Shown: in pieces, positions 29,462 through 40,099 of the stretch
Layout of the letters: each line of letters opens with the position of its first letter
How positions within the stretch are numbered: the stretch's first letter is position 1
Source of the DNA: Diprion similis
Taxonomy: Eukaryota > Arthropoda > Insecta > Hymenoptera > Diprionidae
Assembly (NCBI RefSeq): GCF_021155765.1
Contig: NC_060106.1
Span: 1,123,501-1,187,500, forward strand
Direction: 5' to 3'
Length of the DNA: 64,000 nucleotides
Notes under the pieces: model-generated
What the model saw: only the letters and a program-made list of their open reading frames with translations
Told to the model about the DNA's origin: nothing
Database searches by the model: none
Made by a program: the position numbers and the translations under genes

Positions 29462-29915
29462 TTAAAAGTAAAAATTAATGCTTTTAACAACATGCTTAAG
29501 ATGAACCATGACTTCATCACACTTGGTACAACCCTCTGTTGACCGGGTTGTTTCAAATAGGCTATCACCACAAACTCGACACGTGAACGAGTCGGGTTTC
29601 ACGAACGATATATTGAACAGCACATTGTTGTCGAAGTGTGCTATGTTGGCGCTGCAAAAAGTGATGTTTTGTTAGCGATTTCGAGTGTAGATGATTTTAG
29701 GGCGTTGTGTATACTCACTGGACGACGAAACATCGCAGACGAATGTATCCTGGTACATTTTTTTTACAAATGGCACTAACGGTGCCGCAACGAACTCGAG
29801 CCCACTGTTGGGTAAAGTGTTGTCGCAGGGGCTAGCAGGTTAGCCGCCTAACGTCGGTCTAGTCGAGTTGGGCCGCAAGTACCCCGACATTGGTGTTCAG
29901 TTGGAAGTCTGACAT
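29462..29915 (-). CDS. Polinton B right-arm zinc-binding protein, three exons
   Basis: Exons 29915-29883, 29831-29719 and 29651-29462, with introns of 51 bp (gtactt..ctaac..ctag) and 67 bp (gtgagt..tttttgcag). All phases agree and the 336 coding bases give 111 residues. The second exon reads QQWARVRCGTVSAICKKNVPGYIRLRCFVV. The third has two CxxC pairs, FTCRVCGDSLFETTRSTEGCTKCDEVM, a likely zinc ribbon. A TATAAAAG and TCAGT promoter sits 50 bases upstream. I do not know the family; zinc-ribbon proteins of this size in large DNA viruses are often transcription factors. Confidence 0.6.
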
Positions 29916-29932
29916 GATGAAAGATTTTTTGA

Positions 29933-29965
29933 ACTGAGGATTTTTGCTGGCGAACTGCTTTTATA
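29933..29965 (-). promoter_or_regulatory. Core promoter of the zinc-binding gene
   Basis: On the minus strand TATAAAAG starts at 29965 and TCAGT has its A at 29935, 30 bp apart and 20 bases before the ATG. Confidence 0.7.
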
Positions 29966-29969
29966 CGGT

Positions 29970-30296
29970 GTTAATGCTGTGGCGGGTGGGAGTGTATGCA
30001 TCGAAATTAGGCGGCTGGCCAGGTGACATTGTATACACCGTTATTTTGGGATGAGCTAAATCGCGAAAAACGACAGGTTTATGCGCGTATTAAGCGAGCG
30101 ACATTGTAAGTTTTTTGCGAAAACAAGGTAATTTTGGGCGACAGGTTTATGCGGAAGTTGAATCCGCCCCAGCGTCTTAATTGGGCAGCTGGCCAGACGT
30201 GAAGGGGAGTTCTACTTACCATTGCACTCACTCCGATGGTAATCACCCACTGATGATAACACACTCACGCGCGATTGTAAAACATCGAGAACCGCG
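29970..30296. other. Non-coding region, probable right end of Polinton B
   Basis: Contains two diverged copies of a block: 'ggcggctggccag' then 'cgacaggtttatgcg', near 30010-30085 and again in other order near 30140-30195. A terminal repeat is likely here but I could not match it by eye to the left side of B. Confidence 0.35.
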
Positions 30297-30455
30297 GGTT
30301 GAGAACCACGGTTGAGAACCGCGGTCACACACGGACATACACGCGGTGAGCCAGAACCAACATATCCACGATAAGTCAGCTTAGGCTGGTCACACGGGCG
30401 CACGCACACCTCATACGGACACACGCACACGCGGTGAGCCAGAACCAACATACTA
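30290..30455. repeat. Short direct repeats before the copia coding region
   Basis: 'gagaaccgcgg' type units occur three times (about 30288-30325), and 'acgcggtgagccagaaccaa' occurs at 30341 and again at 30429. They may belong to the copia leader or LTR, which I could not delimit. Confidence 0.55.
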
Positions 30456-30566
30456 CTGCTACTAGGGGTGCGTCTCGCGTGGCGAACCGAGTTGAAGTTT
30501 TTGCGCAGGTTACGCGCAGTCGAGGACTCGAGTTCAAACGGTCGCGAGTGAAGACAGAGGAAGAAG

Positions 30567-31252
30567 ATGTCTGAAGAAATATCTGTGAGGCAGGTGCAGA
30601 AACTCGATGGCACAAACTTTCTCACTTGGAAATTCCAAATGAGAGCCGTATTTATGGCGGCGGGAGTGAGTGACATTGTGAACGAAACGCGTGCGATACC
30701 GGCCGGCGTTCAAGACTTGCACACTGCTGAAATGTGGAGGAAGGACAACGCAAAAGCGATGGTGCTGATTTCGACGACGATCGAACCCTCACAACTTGAG
30801 TCGCTTATAACGTGCGACACGGCCAAGGCTGTGTGGGACATCTTGTGCCAAGTACATGAGCAAAAATCCTCGGGGAATAAGCTGTTCCTCATACAAAAAT
30901 TCTACGATTACAAAATGGCGTCCGGGAACACCGTGGTGCAGCACGTGGCCAAAGTCAAAAACTTGACAGCACAGCTAAGGGACATTGGAGAAGCGATGTC
31001 GGACACACTATCATGGCAAAGATTCTAGCTACGTTATCACCAAGATTTGGCGCTTTTCAAACAGTTTGGGACAACGTTGAAGAGGCTAGACAGACCATAG
31101 AGAACCTAACCGACAGACTCATTCGTGATGAAGCGAGGTTCGCCAACGGAAGCAACGCTACAGAAGCTTTGGCTGCTACCAAACACAGTGATGCGAAAAA
31201 CAGTTCGCTGATACCTGGGATCTCAAGAAACAGACATTCAATAAGAACGTAG
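30567..31252 (+). pseudogene. Copia Gag, frameshifted
   Basis: From ATG 30567 the UBN2-type Gag reads VQKLDGTNFLTWKFQMRAVF, TAKAVWDILCQVHEQKS and LTAQLRDIGEAM. A one-base loss near 31010 moves it to the frame MAKILATLSPRFGAF..W, which ends at 31252 after another shift near 31230. Gag forms the particle that carries the element RNA. Confidence 0.82.
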
Positions 31253-31254
31253 AA

Positions 31255-31884
31255 TGCTACAAGTGTCGCGAAAAAGGGCAATTTGCGCGGGAATGTCCGT
31301 CAAAAAAACGAGGAGATCGTGGTGGCAGTGGCTCGCGAGAATATGCGTTCGTGGTTTCAAAAGACGGAACGGAAACGAAGAGACAACCGGAAAACCAGAG
31401 CGCGATTACGTCGGTAGAACAGGTGCGACAGTTATCTGAGACTGATAACAAAGAGGCGTGGGTAACCGACAGTGGCGCGTCAAGGCACGTCACGTACCGA
31501 CGTGAGTGGTATGAAGAATTCTATCCGAGCGAGGGCGACAAAGTTGTGCTTGGCAACAATCGCGAGTGCGCAGTAGCAGGGGTAGGAACAATCAGAATTG
31601 AAAAACTTGTTGACGAAGAATGGAGCGCAGCAAGAATAGAGGGTGTACTGTATGTACCAACACTAAAGAAAAATTTATTTTCGTTAGGAATGTGCACCGA
31701 AAAAGGTTATGTTGTTCAGTTCGGTGATTCAAAAGTAACAATCAGATTTAAAAACGAGGTGATAGCAATCGGCGAAAAACAAACAAATACAACTTACTGC
31801 ATGGGTTTTAGAGTGCTAGTACCCAAAGTGTCAAGTGAAGTGAACTTGGACATATCGGTAGCCAAGCACTGTGTGATATGGTGA
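31255..31884 (+). pseudogene. Copia zinc knuckle and aspartic protease part
   Basis: CCHC knuckle CYKCREKGQFAREC at 31255, then copia protease WVTDSGASRHVT near 31461 and GVLYVPTLKKNLFSLG, the usual start of the GAG-pre-integrase domain. The frame leaves the family near 31850 (the next piece restarts at GHIGSQALCDM in another frame). Confidence 0.8.
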
Positions 31885-32426
31885 AAAACAATCTCGTCAC
31901 TGGCGTTCAAATAAAGAACGTTGACAAATTCTTTTGCGAACCATGTCAATTTGGGAAGGCATATGTACTACCATTCAGAAAAATTCGAAAAGAAAGAGAC
32001 ACGAAGCCAGGAGAAGTAGTTCATACAGATGTGAGCGGTAGAATACAAGTAGAGTCACTTGGTCACTCAAACTACTATGTAACGTTCATAGACGATGCGT
32101 CTGGTTTCTGTTATGTGTATTTCGTCCAACACAAGGACGAAGTTTTCGATAAATTTAAGCTCTACGAAAAAATAGTAGAAAACAAGTTCGGCTCTGGTGT
32201 GAAAGTGGTGCGTCCCGATAATGGCGACGAGTACAAAAATGGACAATTTGAAGCATATCTCGGTCAACCTGGTATCATCATGGAAAACACAGCCCCCTTT
32301 ACGCCGCAAAGGAATGGTAAAGCGGACAGAGCAAATAGAACAATCTTCAAATGTGCACGTACGATGATGCGGGCGAGGAATCTCCCAAAAAATCTTTGGG
32401 CAGAGGCAGTGAGCACTGCTGTGTAT
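31856..32426 (+). pseudogene. Copia integrase, N-terminal and core part
   Basis: Zinc-binding end CEPCQFGK, then core with first Asp in HTDVSG, second in VVRPDNGDEYKN (motif usually SDNG or SDRG) and Glu position replaced: NGKADRANRTI, where copia has NGVAERxNRT. So the catalytic Glu is Asp-like or lost. Cut at 32426 by the LTR-like insert. Confidence 0.82.
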
Positions 32427-34421
32427 TGTGACGTGGCGGGTCTACCAGCCCGTCACCGACCCGCACCTCCACTCCCAGGCGGCCGCGTCAAGCGCTCTTA
32501 AAGAGCAGGGGAGAGTCCTGCCGTGCCGCCGATAAACAACCAGAGTTAGCTTTAAGATTTATGTATTGTTGCTAATGCTTTTTGTTACTCCTCCAACCCA
32601 TTCTCTGAGGTGACCGCCACTGCCGCCGCCAATGCCGCAGCCATCCAACGACCACCCTGCGCTGCCGTCGCGGGAAACGCGGAGGGACCACAGGACGACC
32701 GGCGTAGAGTTCGAAGCCCCGGACCCAGTAGTCGCGCTGTTGCTTGCTCGGACCTCGATGCCGCCAAGGACATACTGCCGCTGCCGCCCAGGGGTCGAGT
32801 TGCCTCCACCTGAGCCTCCGATAAGACCGGCTTTGCCACCCGGCACCCACAAAGCACCGGACTCAGTCTCCCCCTGGGCTCGCCGACGCCGAGAGGACAT
32901 TTCCGCCTTCGCCAGACCACCCTCGCAACCCGCAGCACAGCGCGGCGAACAGACCGGCTGCCTAGGCTCCCGCCAGTCTCTCGCCAATCTACCTATCATC
33001 CCCTCCCGTAGCGCCACCGCGGGATCGCGATCGCCGAGGGCCGGCGGCCACCTCACTCTCCCTTGCGCTGCGCTGCTAATTGCCACGCCGTGTATCGTAG
33101 TGTATCAATTGAAAGTTTTCCAAGCTTCACCACTTCGCTCATATAATAGTTTGGTGCCGATATCTTTAAGAAGAGTTGAACCGAATAATTGCCGTGCGAG
33201 GAACCGTTCGCCGTAAAAAGGTAGGCTGACGTTACCCCGAATCTCGCTGGCTGTAGATTCTCAACGGCCTCAGGCCATTTTTCCTTTTGCAACAGGTTGC
33301 CGGCCGGCTTTGTTCGGCCATTTTGTGTGAAAGCCCGCGAGCCTCGTGGTAGCTAAGCTTTTCTATTCAATTGTATTTCTGATTTTAATTGCTACCTTGA
33401 TTTGTTATAATTACGATAAGATATTCTGGTTGTTCATTCGGTAATCTTTTGCCGCTTTATTGTAGCGTATACTTTGTAATAGATCGTGTACCGTGCCGCT
33501 TCCCGGCCGCGTACCAAGTACGTGAGTGTGAGAGAGAGAATCTGTGAGTGAGTGTGTGCGCCCGTGCCGTCGTTGCCGAGCGTAACTACCACCGTCAAGC
33601 AGCGACAGGCTACCGTGCCGAGAATATAGAAAAAGCGAAGAAGGATTATCTCGTGTTTGTGAAACTGTTAGATTGTTAGCAAGCTTGTTTTTTTTTTAGA
33701 ATTGTTCTGCCCTGTTTCGAGTTTTGAAATTGTTAACGAACTTGCCTCACCACTAGTCTGTAGCCGCATGAGTTATTGAACTGTTACTGATTTTATGCCG
33801 TTTATTATTCGCTTACCCTGGTCGCTTGCCGCTCGTCGCTTCTAGCTTATACGGCTTGATTTTTCCGTGTTCTATTGACTTGTTTAATTTTGTTGCTGTG
33901 TTATATTTTATGCTATTTTGTTTTATTTTTATTTATTTTTGAATTGTATCGAAGCGTACCGCCACCGATAAGACCGCTTGCCGTGTAAATATTTTATTGC
34001 CTGTTGCCTCCTGCCTTGCCGTAACGGCATTGCCTCTTAATAAATGCTGGTAATTACATCTATAATCATTCGATTATCATCTATACTATTTCACCTTCGC
34101 GCCCACGTTCCCCTCACCGCTAGCTAGTCGGCTGTTGTTGTTTGTGCTTGCCCCTGCTATAGTTTCGCTTTGAGATTTGGTGGGGTGAGTTTGGTTCGCC
34201 GTTCGAGTCGGTGAACGAATGCTGTTGGACGGTAGATTTCGAATTCGGTAAGAGTATAGTCTCTTACGGCTCTCTCGAGCCTGGCGCCCAACACCTGTTC
34301 TGCAGTGCCGTCAATCTTTATTTTTCCATCTTTCTATTGCCGTGTTGGTCAACGCCATTTTTGTAAACGAGCCTCTGTGCCGACCCCGCTTTCCCCCGGG
34401 TGAAGTAAAAAGCCCGTTACA
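32427..34421. mobile_element. 1,995-bp LTR-like insert in copia integrase (probable solo LTR or LARD)
   Basis: Begins TGTGACGTGG and ends CCCGTTACA, with the 4-bp duplication gtat on both sides (32423-32426 and 34422-34425). Removing it restores the copia frame through A-V-Y-I-L-N-R. It has no coding capacity: open frames in the GC-rich first 700 bases are not conserved proteins. An AATAAA lies near 34041. 'tggcgcccaaca' near 34281 resembles a tRNA-Lys primer site, which would fit a short-LTR non-autonomous element instead of a solo LTR. Orientation not certain. Confidence 0.65.
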
Positions 34422-35031
34422 GTATATATTGAACCGCACCACGCAATCAAGTCGGAAAGATATAAAGACTCCGTGTGAAGTCTGGACTGGAAGTAAACCG
34501 AATCTGGGACACGTGCGTATTTTTGGAACAGCAGCATACAAGCATGTGCCCAAGCAACAACGAAAGAAGCTTGACGACAAGTCGAAGAAAATGTTTTTGG
34601 TGGGATACCAAGGAAACTCATCAAACTATCGTCTCTACGACCCTGTTACAAAGAAAGTTAGCGTATCTAGAGACGTTGTTTTCGATGAGAATCTGAGCGA
34701 GGTAAGCTCTGATACAAATAATTCTAAACAAGGAGCATTGATACTGCCAAAAACTACGCCAGTTTCACAGGTGGTTGAAAACAACAACAATGAGGTCATC
34801 GAAATCCTTGAAAAAGACGATGAAGAGTACGACGATGCACAATATGCACCAGCTGTTGCACTAGGCAGGGAAGATCAGCGAAGAAACCAACAGGATCCAA
34901 ATTCAGATCAGCGACAACTGCGAGACAGCCAGACGCTCCGTATGCCACGGAGGTATGATGTAGATCTTATGGAGTACGAAACGCCCACTGCATTCAGTGA
35001 GGCCGTTCAAGGACTCAACAAAAGAAAATGA
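34422..35031 (+). pseudogene. Copia integrase C-terminal part and linker
   Basis: Resumes at QYILNRT, then TPCEVWTGSKPNLGHVRIFGTAAYKHVPKQQRKKLDDKSKKMFLVGYQGNSSNYRLYDP, the copia-specific block after the integrase core. An acidic linker follows to the TGA at about 35029. Confidence 0.85.
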
Positions 35032-35528
35032 GTAATTGCAATAAAAGCTGAACTACAGGCTTACAAAGAAAACAACACGTGGACCATAGTAAAGCGAACT
35101 GAAAATATGATACTCGTTGATACTAAATGGGTTTTTAAACTCGTAAAAGATGAGACTGAAACAAAACCCAAATACAAGGCCAGACTGTGCGCCAAAGGCT
35201 TTCTTCAACGATATGGGATCGACTATAAAGAAACATTTGCTCCAGTCATTAGATATGATTCGCTACGAATGTTTCTGGCCAGGGTCACGGAAGAAGACTA
35301 CGAACTCAAACAATTCGATGTGTGCACGGCATTCCTCTACGGGGACTTACAGGAGGAAATCTTCATGAAAATTCCTGAAGGCCTGGTCATTTCGGATGGA
35401 TAGAGTGGAAGTGACAGTGAAAGTTATGTGTGTCGACTAAACAAGTCGATATATGGTCTCAAGCAAGCTCCGCGCTGCTGGAATAAAAAATTCAGTGATT
35501 TCCTAGACAAGTTAAATCTAGTGAAATA
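35032..35528 (+). pseudogene. Copia reverse transcriptase, truncated
   Basis: Reads NNTWTIVKR, TKWVFKLVKDE, YKARLCAKGFLQRYGIDYKETFAPV, FDVCTAFLYGDLQEEIFMK, TAG at 35401, then LNKSIYGLKQAPRCWNKKF. It ends before the YVDD catalytic box, at the edge of the 165-bp satellite. Confidence 0.85.
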
Positions 35529-35529
35529 A

Positions 35530-36290
35530 CGTTCGTTAAGTTGGCACAACCATTTGCAAATATCGAAATCATATCTTTTGGATAATTTGCCGTTAATTAG
35601 CCGCTAATTAGCCGTGAAAGAAATTATTTTGCCGTGTTTCAAATTTTTGAAAAAATCGATGGCTCTGCTAACTTCACAAAAAGATAGCACAACCACGTAC
35701 TGATTCCGCACGAAGGGATGATCGCAAAAAAATTTCAAAGGCACTCAAATTCGCCGCTAATTAGCCGCTACTGGCTCATGAAATTTTGAAATTTTTCGGA
35801 ACCCGAATTTAAAAAAAAAACCAATGGCAGTGCTGACTTCTCTCGAGAACAGCACAACCACGTACTGATTCCGCACGAAGGGATGATCGCAAAAAAATTT
35901 CAAAGGCACTCAAATTTGCCGCTAATTAGCCGCTACTGGCTCATGAAATTTTGAAATTTTTCGGAACCCGAATTTAAAAAAAAAACCAATGGCAGTGCTG
36001 ACTTCTCGCGAGAACAGCACAACCACGTACTGAATCCGCACGAAGGGATGATTGTGAAAAATTTTCAGAGGCACTCAAATTTGCCGCTAATGAGCCGCTA
36101 CTGGCTCGTGAAATTTTGAAATTTTTCGGAACCCGAATTTAAAAAAAAAACCAATGGCAATGCTGACTTCTCTCGAGAACAGCGCAACCACGTACTGATT
36201 CCGCACGAATGGATGATCGTAAAAAATTTTCAAAAGCACTCAAATTTGCCGCTAATTAGCCGCTACTGGCTCATGAAATTTTGAAATTTT
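35530..36290. repeat. 165-bp satellite array, forward orientation
   Basis: 'agcacaaccacgtactg' recurs at 35686, 35851, 36016 and 36181 (as agcgcaacc), exactly 165 bp apart. Each unit contains 'gccgctaattagccgctactggctcatg' (split here for length: gccgctaattag then ccgctactggctcatg) and an A-rich box. The first unit, from about 35530, is more diverged. The same repeat lies inverted at 53194-53510. Confidence 0.93.
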
Positions 36291-37370
36291 ATATAAAAAT
36301 TGTTTTCCAAGATGTATTTTAAATAGTCAGTAATGACTTCTATAAACATTATTGAGCATTATTTTGAATTTTCTAAAATTTTCATAAAATTTTTTTTCGA
36401 GCTCTGCATCCAATAACTTTGTGAAATGTTGATTTTTTTACTTAAATTACTTATAACGAAATTTAATTTTATCAAATTTATTTTATTTTCAGAATTTTTT
36501 TCTTACTTTTTTTAGGGGGTACCCCATTTTGCCCACGAAATTTTTTTTATTTTCTTTGGTTGCAATAAAAAAAAAAATTTTGCGTATTTGAATCCTCGAA
36601 AACTAAGTATTTCTTCAAGTACCCCGTTTTGCCCCCCCCCCCCCACCCCGCCCCTAAAAATCCTTATAAAAATCCAATTTTATAATTATATTATGATAGT
36701 GTTTGCAATTTTGCATTGGTAAATTTGTATTTTCGTAATTCATATTTCGTTCGGTGTCGCAAAAAAAAGAACCCCGATGATTGCTAATTCGTCAGAAGGG
36801 ATGATCATGCTCAGGATATTATATTTTGAATTTCTAAACAGTTTTACGAAAACTATCTGATGTATCGAAAAATGTCATGGAAAATCTAAAAAAACAGGTT
36901 CCAACGCAAATTATGGCATCTCGAATTCCTATCGAGATATTTGCAAATTAAGTGAAAATTAATTGTTTACTTTCATCCATATAAAACTCCGTTTGAAACC
37001 GTAAAAAATGATAACGATATATTATTTGAGAAATCATCGATCTAATGAAACCAAAATCCCAAAAATTAAAGCTGTTTGCGTCCCTATTTTTTTTTTAATT
37101 CTTAACTTCTAAACAGTGCACTTTTCGGTAATACTTCTGATAATGTTTTTTTATCGACAATGATGCTCTTTCTTGGAAAAAAGTCTGTAAAAAGTCAATG
37201 CGCGGGGGCTAACTTTACGCTGAAAATTTTGTTTGGCAAATTTGGAAAAAGCTAACCATCACCAAACCTCAATATTTGACTACCAAACACCACCAAACAA
37301 TTACCAAACGATTACAAAAATAAAAATAAAAGTTTGAAAATCCAAGGTGGTGGGGTCAACTTCACATATA
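36291..37370. other. AT-rich non-coding stretch
   Basis: About 1.08 kb without a gene. It has a C-run at 36634-36645 and the phrase 'taccccattttgccc'/'taccccgttttgccc' at about 36520 and 36620. It lies between the satellite and the gypsy element. Confidence 0.6.
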
Positions 37371-37613
37371 TGTAGGGTCTTGAGGAATGTGAGGCAAACC
37401 AACAACACACGAGACGAGTGGTATGAGGAATTAAAACTGACAAAGAAACTTTATTCAAATATACAGAAAAGAATAGATGCTGGATTAACGCATGTCTGTC
37501 TTCCACGGTGGCTCGGCGTCGACTGCCGTGAACCGGCTCCCTACTCGTCCTCGTCCCCACTCTCGGGCGACCGCTCAGTCTCGTCTATGCTGGGCCGCGG
37601 GCCCCGTCCCACA
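37371..37613 (-). repeat. Gypsy 3' LTR
   Basis: Starts (minus strand) TGTGGGACGGGGCC and ends CCCTACA; direct copy of 42448-42691. The Pol stop at 37541 lies inside it, so the last 24 or so codons of Pol are LTR-encoded. Confidence 0.95.
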
Positions 37614-40099
37614 TTCGGCCTCTCCTGCCATTCTCCGGTCTCCGGAGAGTAAACCTCGAACGGCTTCATTTGATCGGCTGACGATGTCGTTATTCGTGGA
37701 CCCTCTCCATCGGTTTGTCGGATCATTTCATATCGATCGAACCCCTTGACTCGGGTCACCTTGTATGGACCCAAATACTTGTCTCTCAATTTGGAACCTG
37801 GACCGAATTGCGTTCGTTTTATTGCGATCAGGTCACCTACGTGATATTTCCTTGCTGGCTTGGAACTTCGATCATGCGCCCTTCGGTTCTCTTCCTGGAT
37901 TTTGCCAATGTTCTCTTTTGCAAGAGCTCGTAAGTTATCTCGTTCTTCGTCGAATTGCAATATTACCTCCTTTTCTATTAAATCGAGTATTTCGACGTCT
38001 TCTTTTTGTCTCATTTTTACTCCAAAGAGTACTTCGAATGGGCTCAAACCCACACTTCGCTGGAAAGTGCTGTTGATGGCACACTGCACCTTGTCGACGT
38101 GTCGATACCATCGATCCGGATTCTCATACGCCAACTTCGTCAAAATCGGAATAATTATTCGATTTATCCTTTCAACTTGGCCGTTCCCCCTTGGGACACC
38201 CGTCGTGATAAGAATGTGATCAATATTCTCTTCGATACAATACTCTTTGAACTCTGCTGATGTAAACGCCGTCCCTCGGTCGCTGACGATTCGTTTCGGG
38301 TTTCCGAACACCCTCTGTTGACACTTCAATCGGTCCAGAACCTCGCTTGTCTTCGTCGTCTTTGTCGGATAGATCCAAACGAATTTGGAGAACCCATCGA
38401 CTACTACAAATAAATATTTGTACATCTTTGACGTTGCCGTCATCGGTCCCAGATGGTCGATGTGATACGTCGCAAACGGGATATCGCCTTTCGGTATCGT
38501 CTGCAGCTCTCCCTCCTTCTTTCCTCGTTTTCCTTCAGCTAATATACACCGCACGCAACAGCTCACGTATTTTTCGAGTTTTTCTTTCAAATTAGGGATG
38601 TAGTACTCCGCTTTAATACTCTCGAGCATCTTTTTAACTCCAAAATGCCCGTTCTCGTGCGTCTTCCGTATTACTTCCTGGCACATATTTGTCGGTAGTA
38701 GCACGACATTTTTATCTCCTACTCGTTTCATTAAGATCCCATTTTCGCACGAATAGTCTTCGTAAGGCTCCGTTTCGAGGACCTTCTTAATCACGTGTAG
38801 CCTCTCTTCGTTGTCTTGCTCCTTCCGTATTACCGGCGTGATCTTGTCCTCGACGATCATCACTGGATATCGACTCAACGCGTCCACGTGTTTGAGTCGA
38901 TTCCCCGCTCGATGCTCCACCTCGTAGTCGAACTCCTCCAACATCAAGGCCCACCTCGCGACCTTTGGCGATATATCGATCTTGCCCAACGTCTTTTGGA
39001 GTGCCGAACAATCGGTAACCAACTTGAATTTAATTCCGAGCAGGTACACTCGAAATTTTTTGACTGCGTGTATCACCGCCAAGGCCTCGAGTTCATACGA
39101 GTGTCGCTTCTTCTCTGCATCCGACGTCTTACGGCTTGTGAAATACACAACGTGGAAATGGTCGTCTTCTTCGCTTTTTTGGAGCAAGGCAGCTCCATAG
39201 CCTTCTTTACTCGCGTCAGTGTGTAGCTCCGTAGTTGCATCAGGTCGATAAATTCGTAGTATCGGTTCACTCACCAACAGCTGTTTCAATCGTTCGAATG
39301 CCTCTTCTTCTTCGACTCCAAAACGGAATCTTTGATTGTTTTTCAATAGCTCCGACAACGGTTTTGCGATCTTGGAGTAGTCACGGACAAACTTTCGGAA
39401 ATATCCGGTTAGTCCGAGGAAACTCTGTACCGCCTTCTTCGACGTTGGCTTTGGAAAACTCTTGACTGCTTTGACTTTCGACGGCGATGGACCAACGGTC
39501 CCTCCCTCGATGACATGTCCGAGATACTCTACGCGATGCTTCAGAAACGCGCACTTCTTCCAGTTCAGGGATAATCCTCTTTCTGCCGCGACCTTCAACG
39601 TCTCTTTTAGGTTAGTCAAGGCTTCGTCTTCGTCTTTGCCCGGCACGATCAGATCGTCCACGTATGTGAAAACGATATTTCGCCGGATTAGATCCCGAAA
39701 TACCTCGTCGATGAATCGTAAAAATGATGTAGGACTGTTGCACAATCCGAACGGTGTTTTTACGAACTCGTATTGCCCGTCTGGCGTAACGAATGAAGTA
39801 TACTTTCGACTTTCAGGTGCAACGGGGACATGAAAGAACCCGTTCTTTAAATCGAGCACCGAAAACACCCTTGCGCCCGCGAGAGCGTCGATCCTGTCGT
39901 CAATGAGTGGCATCGGGAACCGATCTCGTGCTATCTTTTTGTTCAATTGTCGATAATCGACACATACTCGATACTCGCCGTCCTTCTTCGGAACAATCAC
40001 GACCGGACTTGAGTATTTACTCTTACTCGGCTGAATGATCCCTTCTTTCAACCATTCTTCGATTTGTTTGTCCAAAATAATTTTTTCTTTGACAGCCAG
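37541..40099 (-). CDS. Gypsy Pol: reverse transcriptase, RNase H, integrase
   Basis: About 850 residues, in frame with Gag after the TGA at 40102-40100. Reverse transcriptase: YRVCVDYRQLNKKI, FSVLDLKNGFFHVPV, catalytic YVDDLI near 39655. RNase H: LHTDASKEGYGAALLQ near 39215. Integrase: HHCC-like end HENGHFG..CVRC, core Asp in YHIDHLGP, second Asp in VSDRGTAFTS and Glu in NGQVERINR. Start of the open frame has no ATG (TTG only), so it must be made as a Gag fusion. Confidence 0.92.
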   Translation of the reverse strand: MAVKEKIILDKQIEEWLKEGIIQPSKSKYSSPVVIVPKKDGEYRVCVDYRQLNKKIARDRFPMPLIDDRIDALAGARVFSVLDLKNGFFHVPVAPESRKYTSFVTPDGQYEFVKTPFGLCNSPTSFLRFIDEVFRDLIRRNIVFTYVDDLIVPGKDEDEALTNLKETLKVAAERGLSLNWKKCAFLKHRVEYLGHVIEGGTVGPSPSKVKAVKSFPKPTSKKAVQSFLGLTGYFRKFVRDYSKIAKPLSELLKNNQRFRFGVEEEEAFERLKQLLVSEPILRIYRPDATTELHTDASKEGYGAALLQKSEEDDHFHVVYFTSRKTSDAEKKRHSYELEALAVIHAVKKFRVYLLGIKFKLVTDCSALQKTLGKIDISPKVARWALMLEEFDYEVEHRAGNRLKHVDALSRYPVMIVEDKITPVIRKEQDNEERLHVIKKVLETEPYEDYSCENGILMKRVGDKNVVLLPTNMCQEVIRKTHENGHFGVKKMLESIKAEYYIPNLKEKLEKYVSCCVRCILAEGKRGKKEGELQTIPKGDIPFATYHIDHLGPMTATSKMYKYLFVVVDGFSKFVWIYPTKTTKTSEVLDRLKCQQRVFGNPKRIVSDRGTAFTSAEFKEYCIEENIDHILITTGVPRGNGQVERINRIIIPILTKLAYENPDRWYRHVDKVQCAINSTFQRSVGLSPFEVLFGVKMRQKEDVEILDLIEKEVILQFDEERDNLRALAKENIGKIQEENRRAHDRSSKPARKYHVGDLIAIKRTQFGPGSKLRDKYLGPYKVTRVKGFDRYEMIRQTDGEGPRITTSSADQMKPFEVYSPETGEWQERPNVGRGPRPSIDETERSPESGDEDE

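Larger units (their letters stand above)
30567..35530 (+). mobile_element. Decayed Ty1/copia retrotransposon, 3' end missing
   Basis: Gag, protease, integrase and the first part of reverse transcriptase are in copia order on the plus strand, in at least five frame pieces. It is interrupted by a 1,995-bp LTR-like insert at 32427-34421 and is cut off inside the reverse transcriptase near 35528, where a satellite begins. Neither LTR of the copia element was identified. Confidence 0.85.

Noticed and set aside
32559-33216. Open frames on both strands in the GC-rich start of the LTR-like insert
   Set aside because: Low-complexity Gly/Arg/Pro composition, no splice context or conserved block; they end inside the non-coding insert.
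35686-36290. 165-bp repeats as a CRISPR array
   Set aside because: No repeat-spacer alternation: the units are contiguous, 165 bp long, AT-rich and eukaryotic satellite-like.
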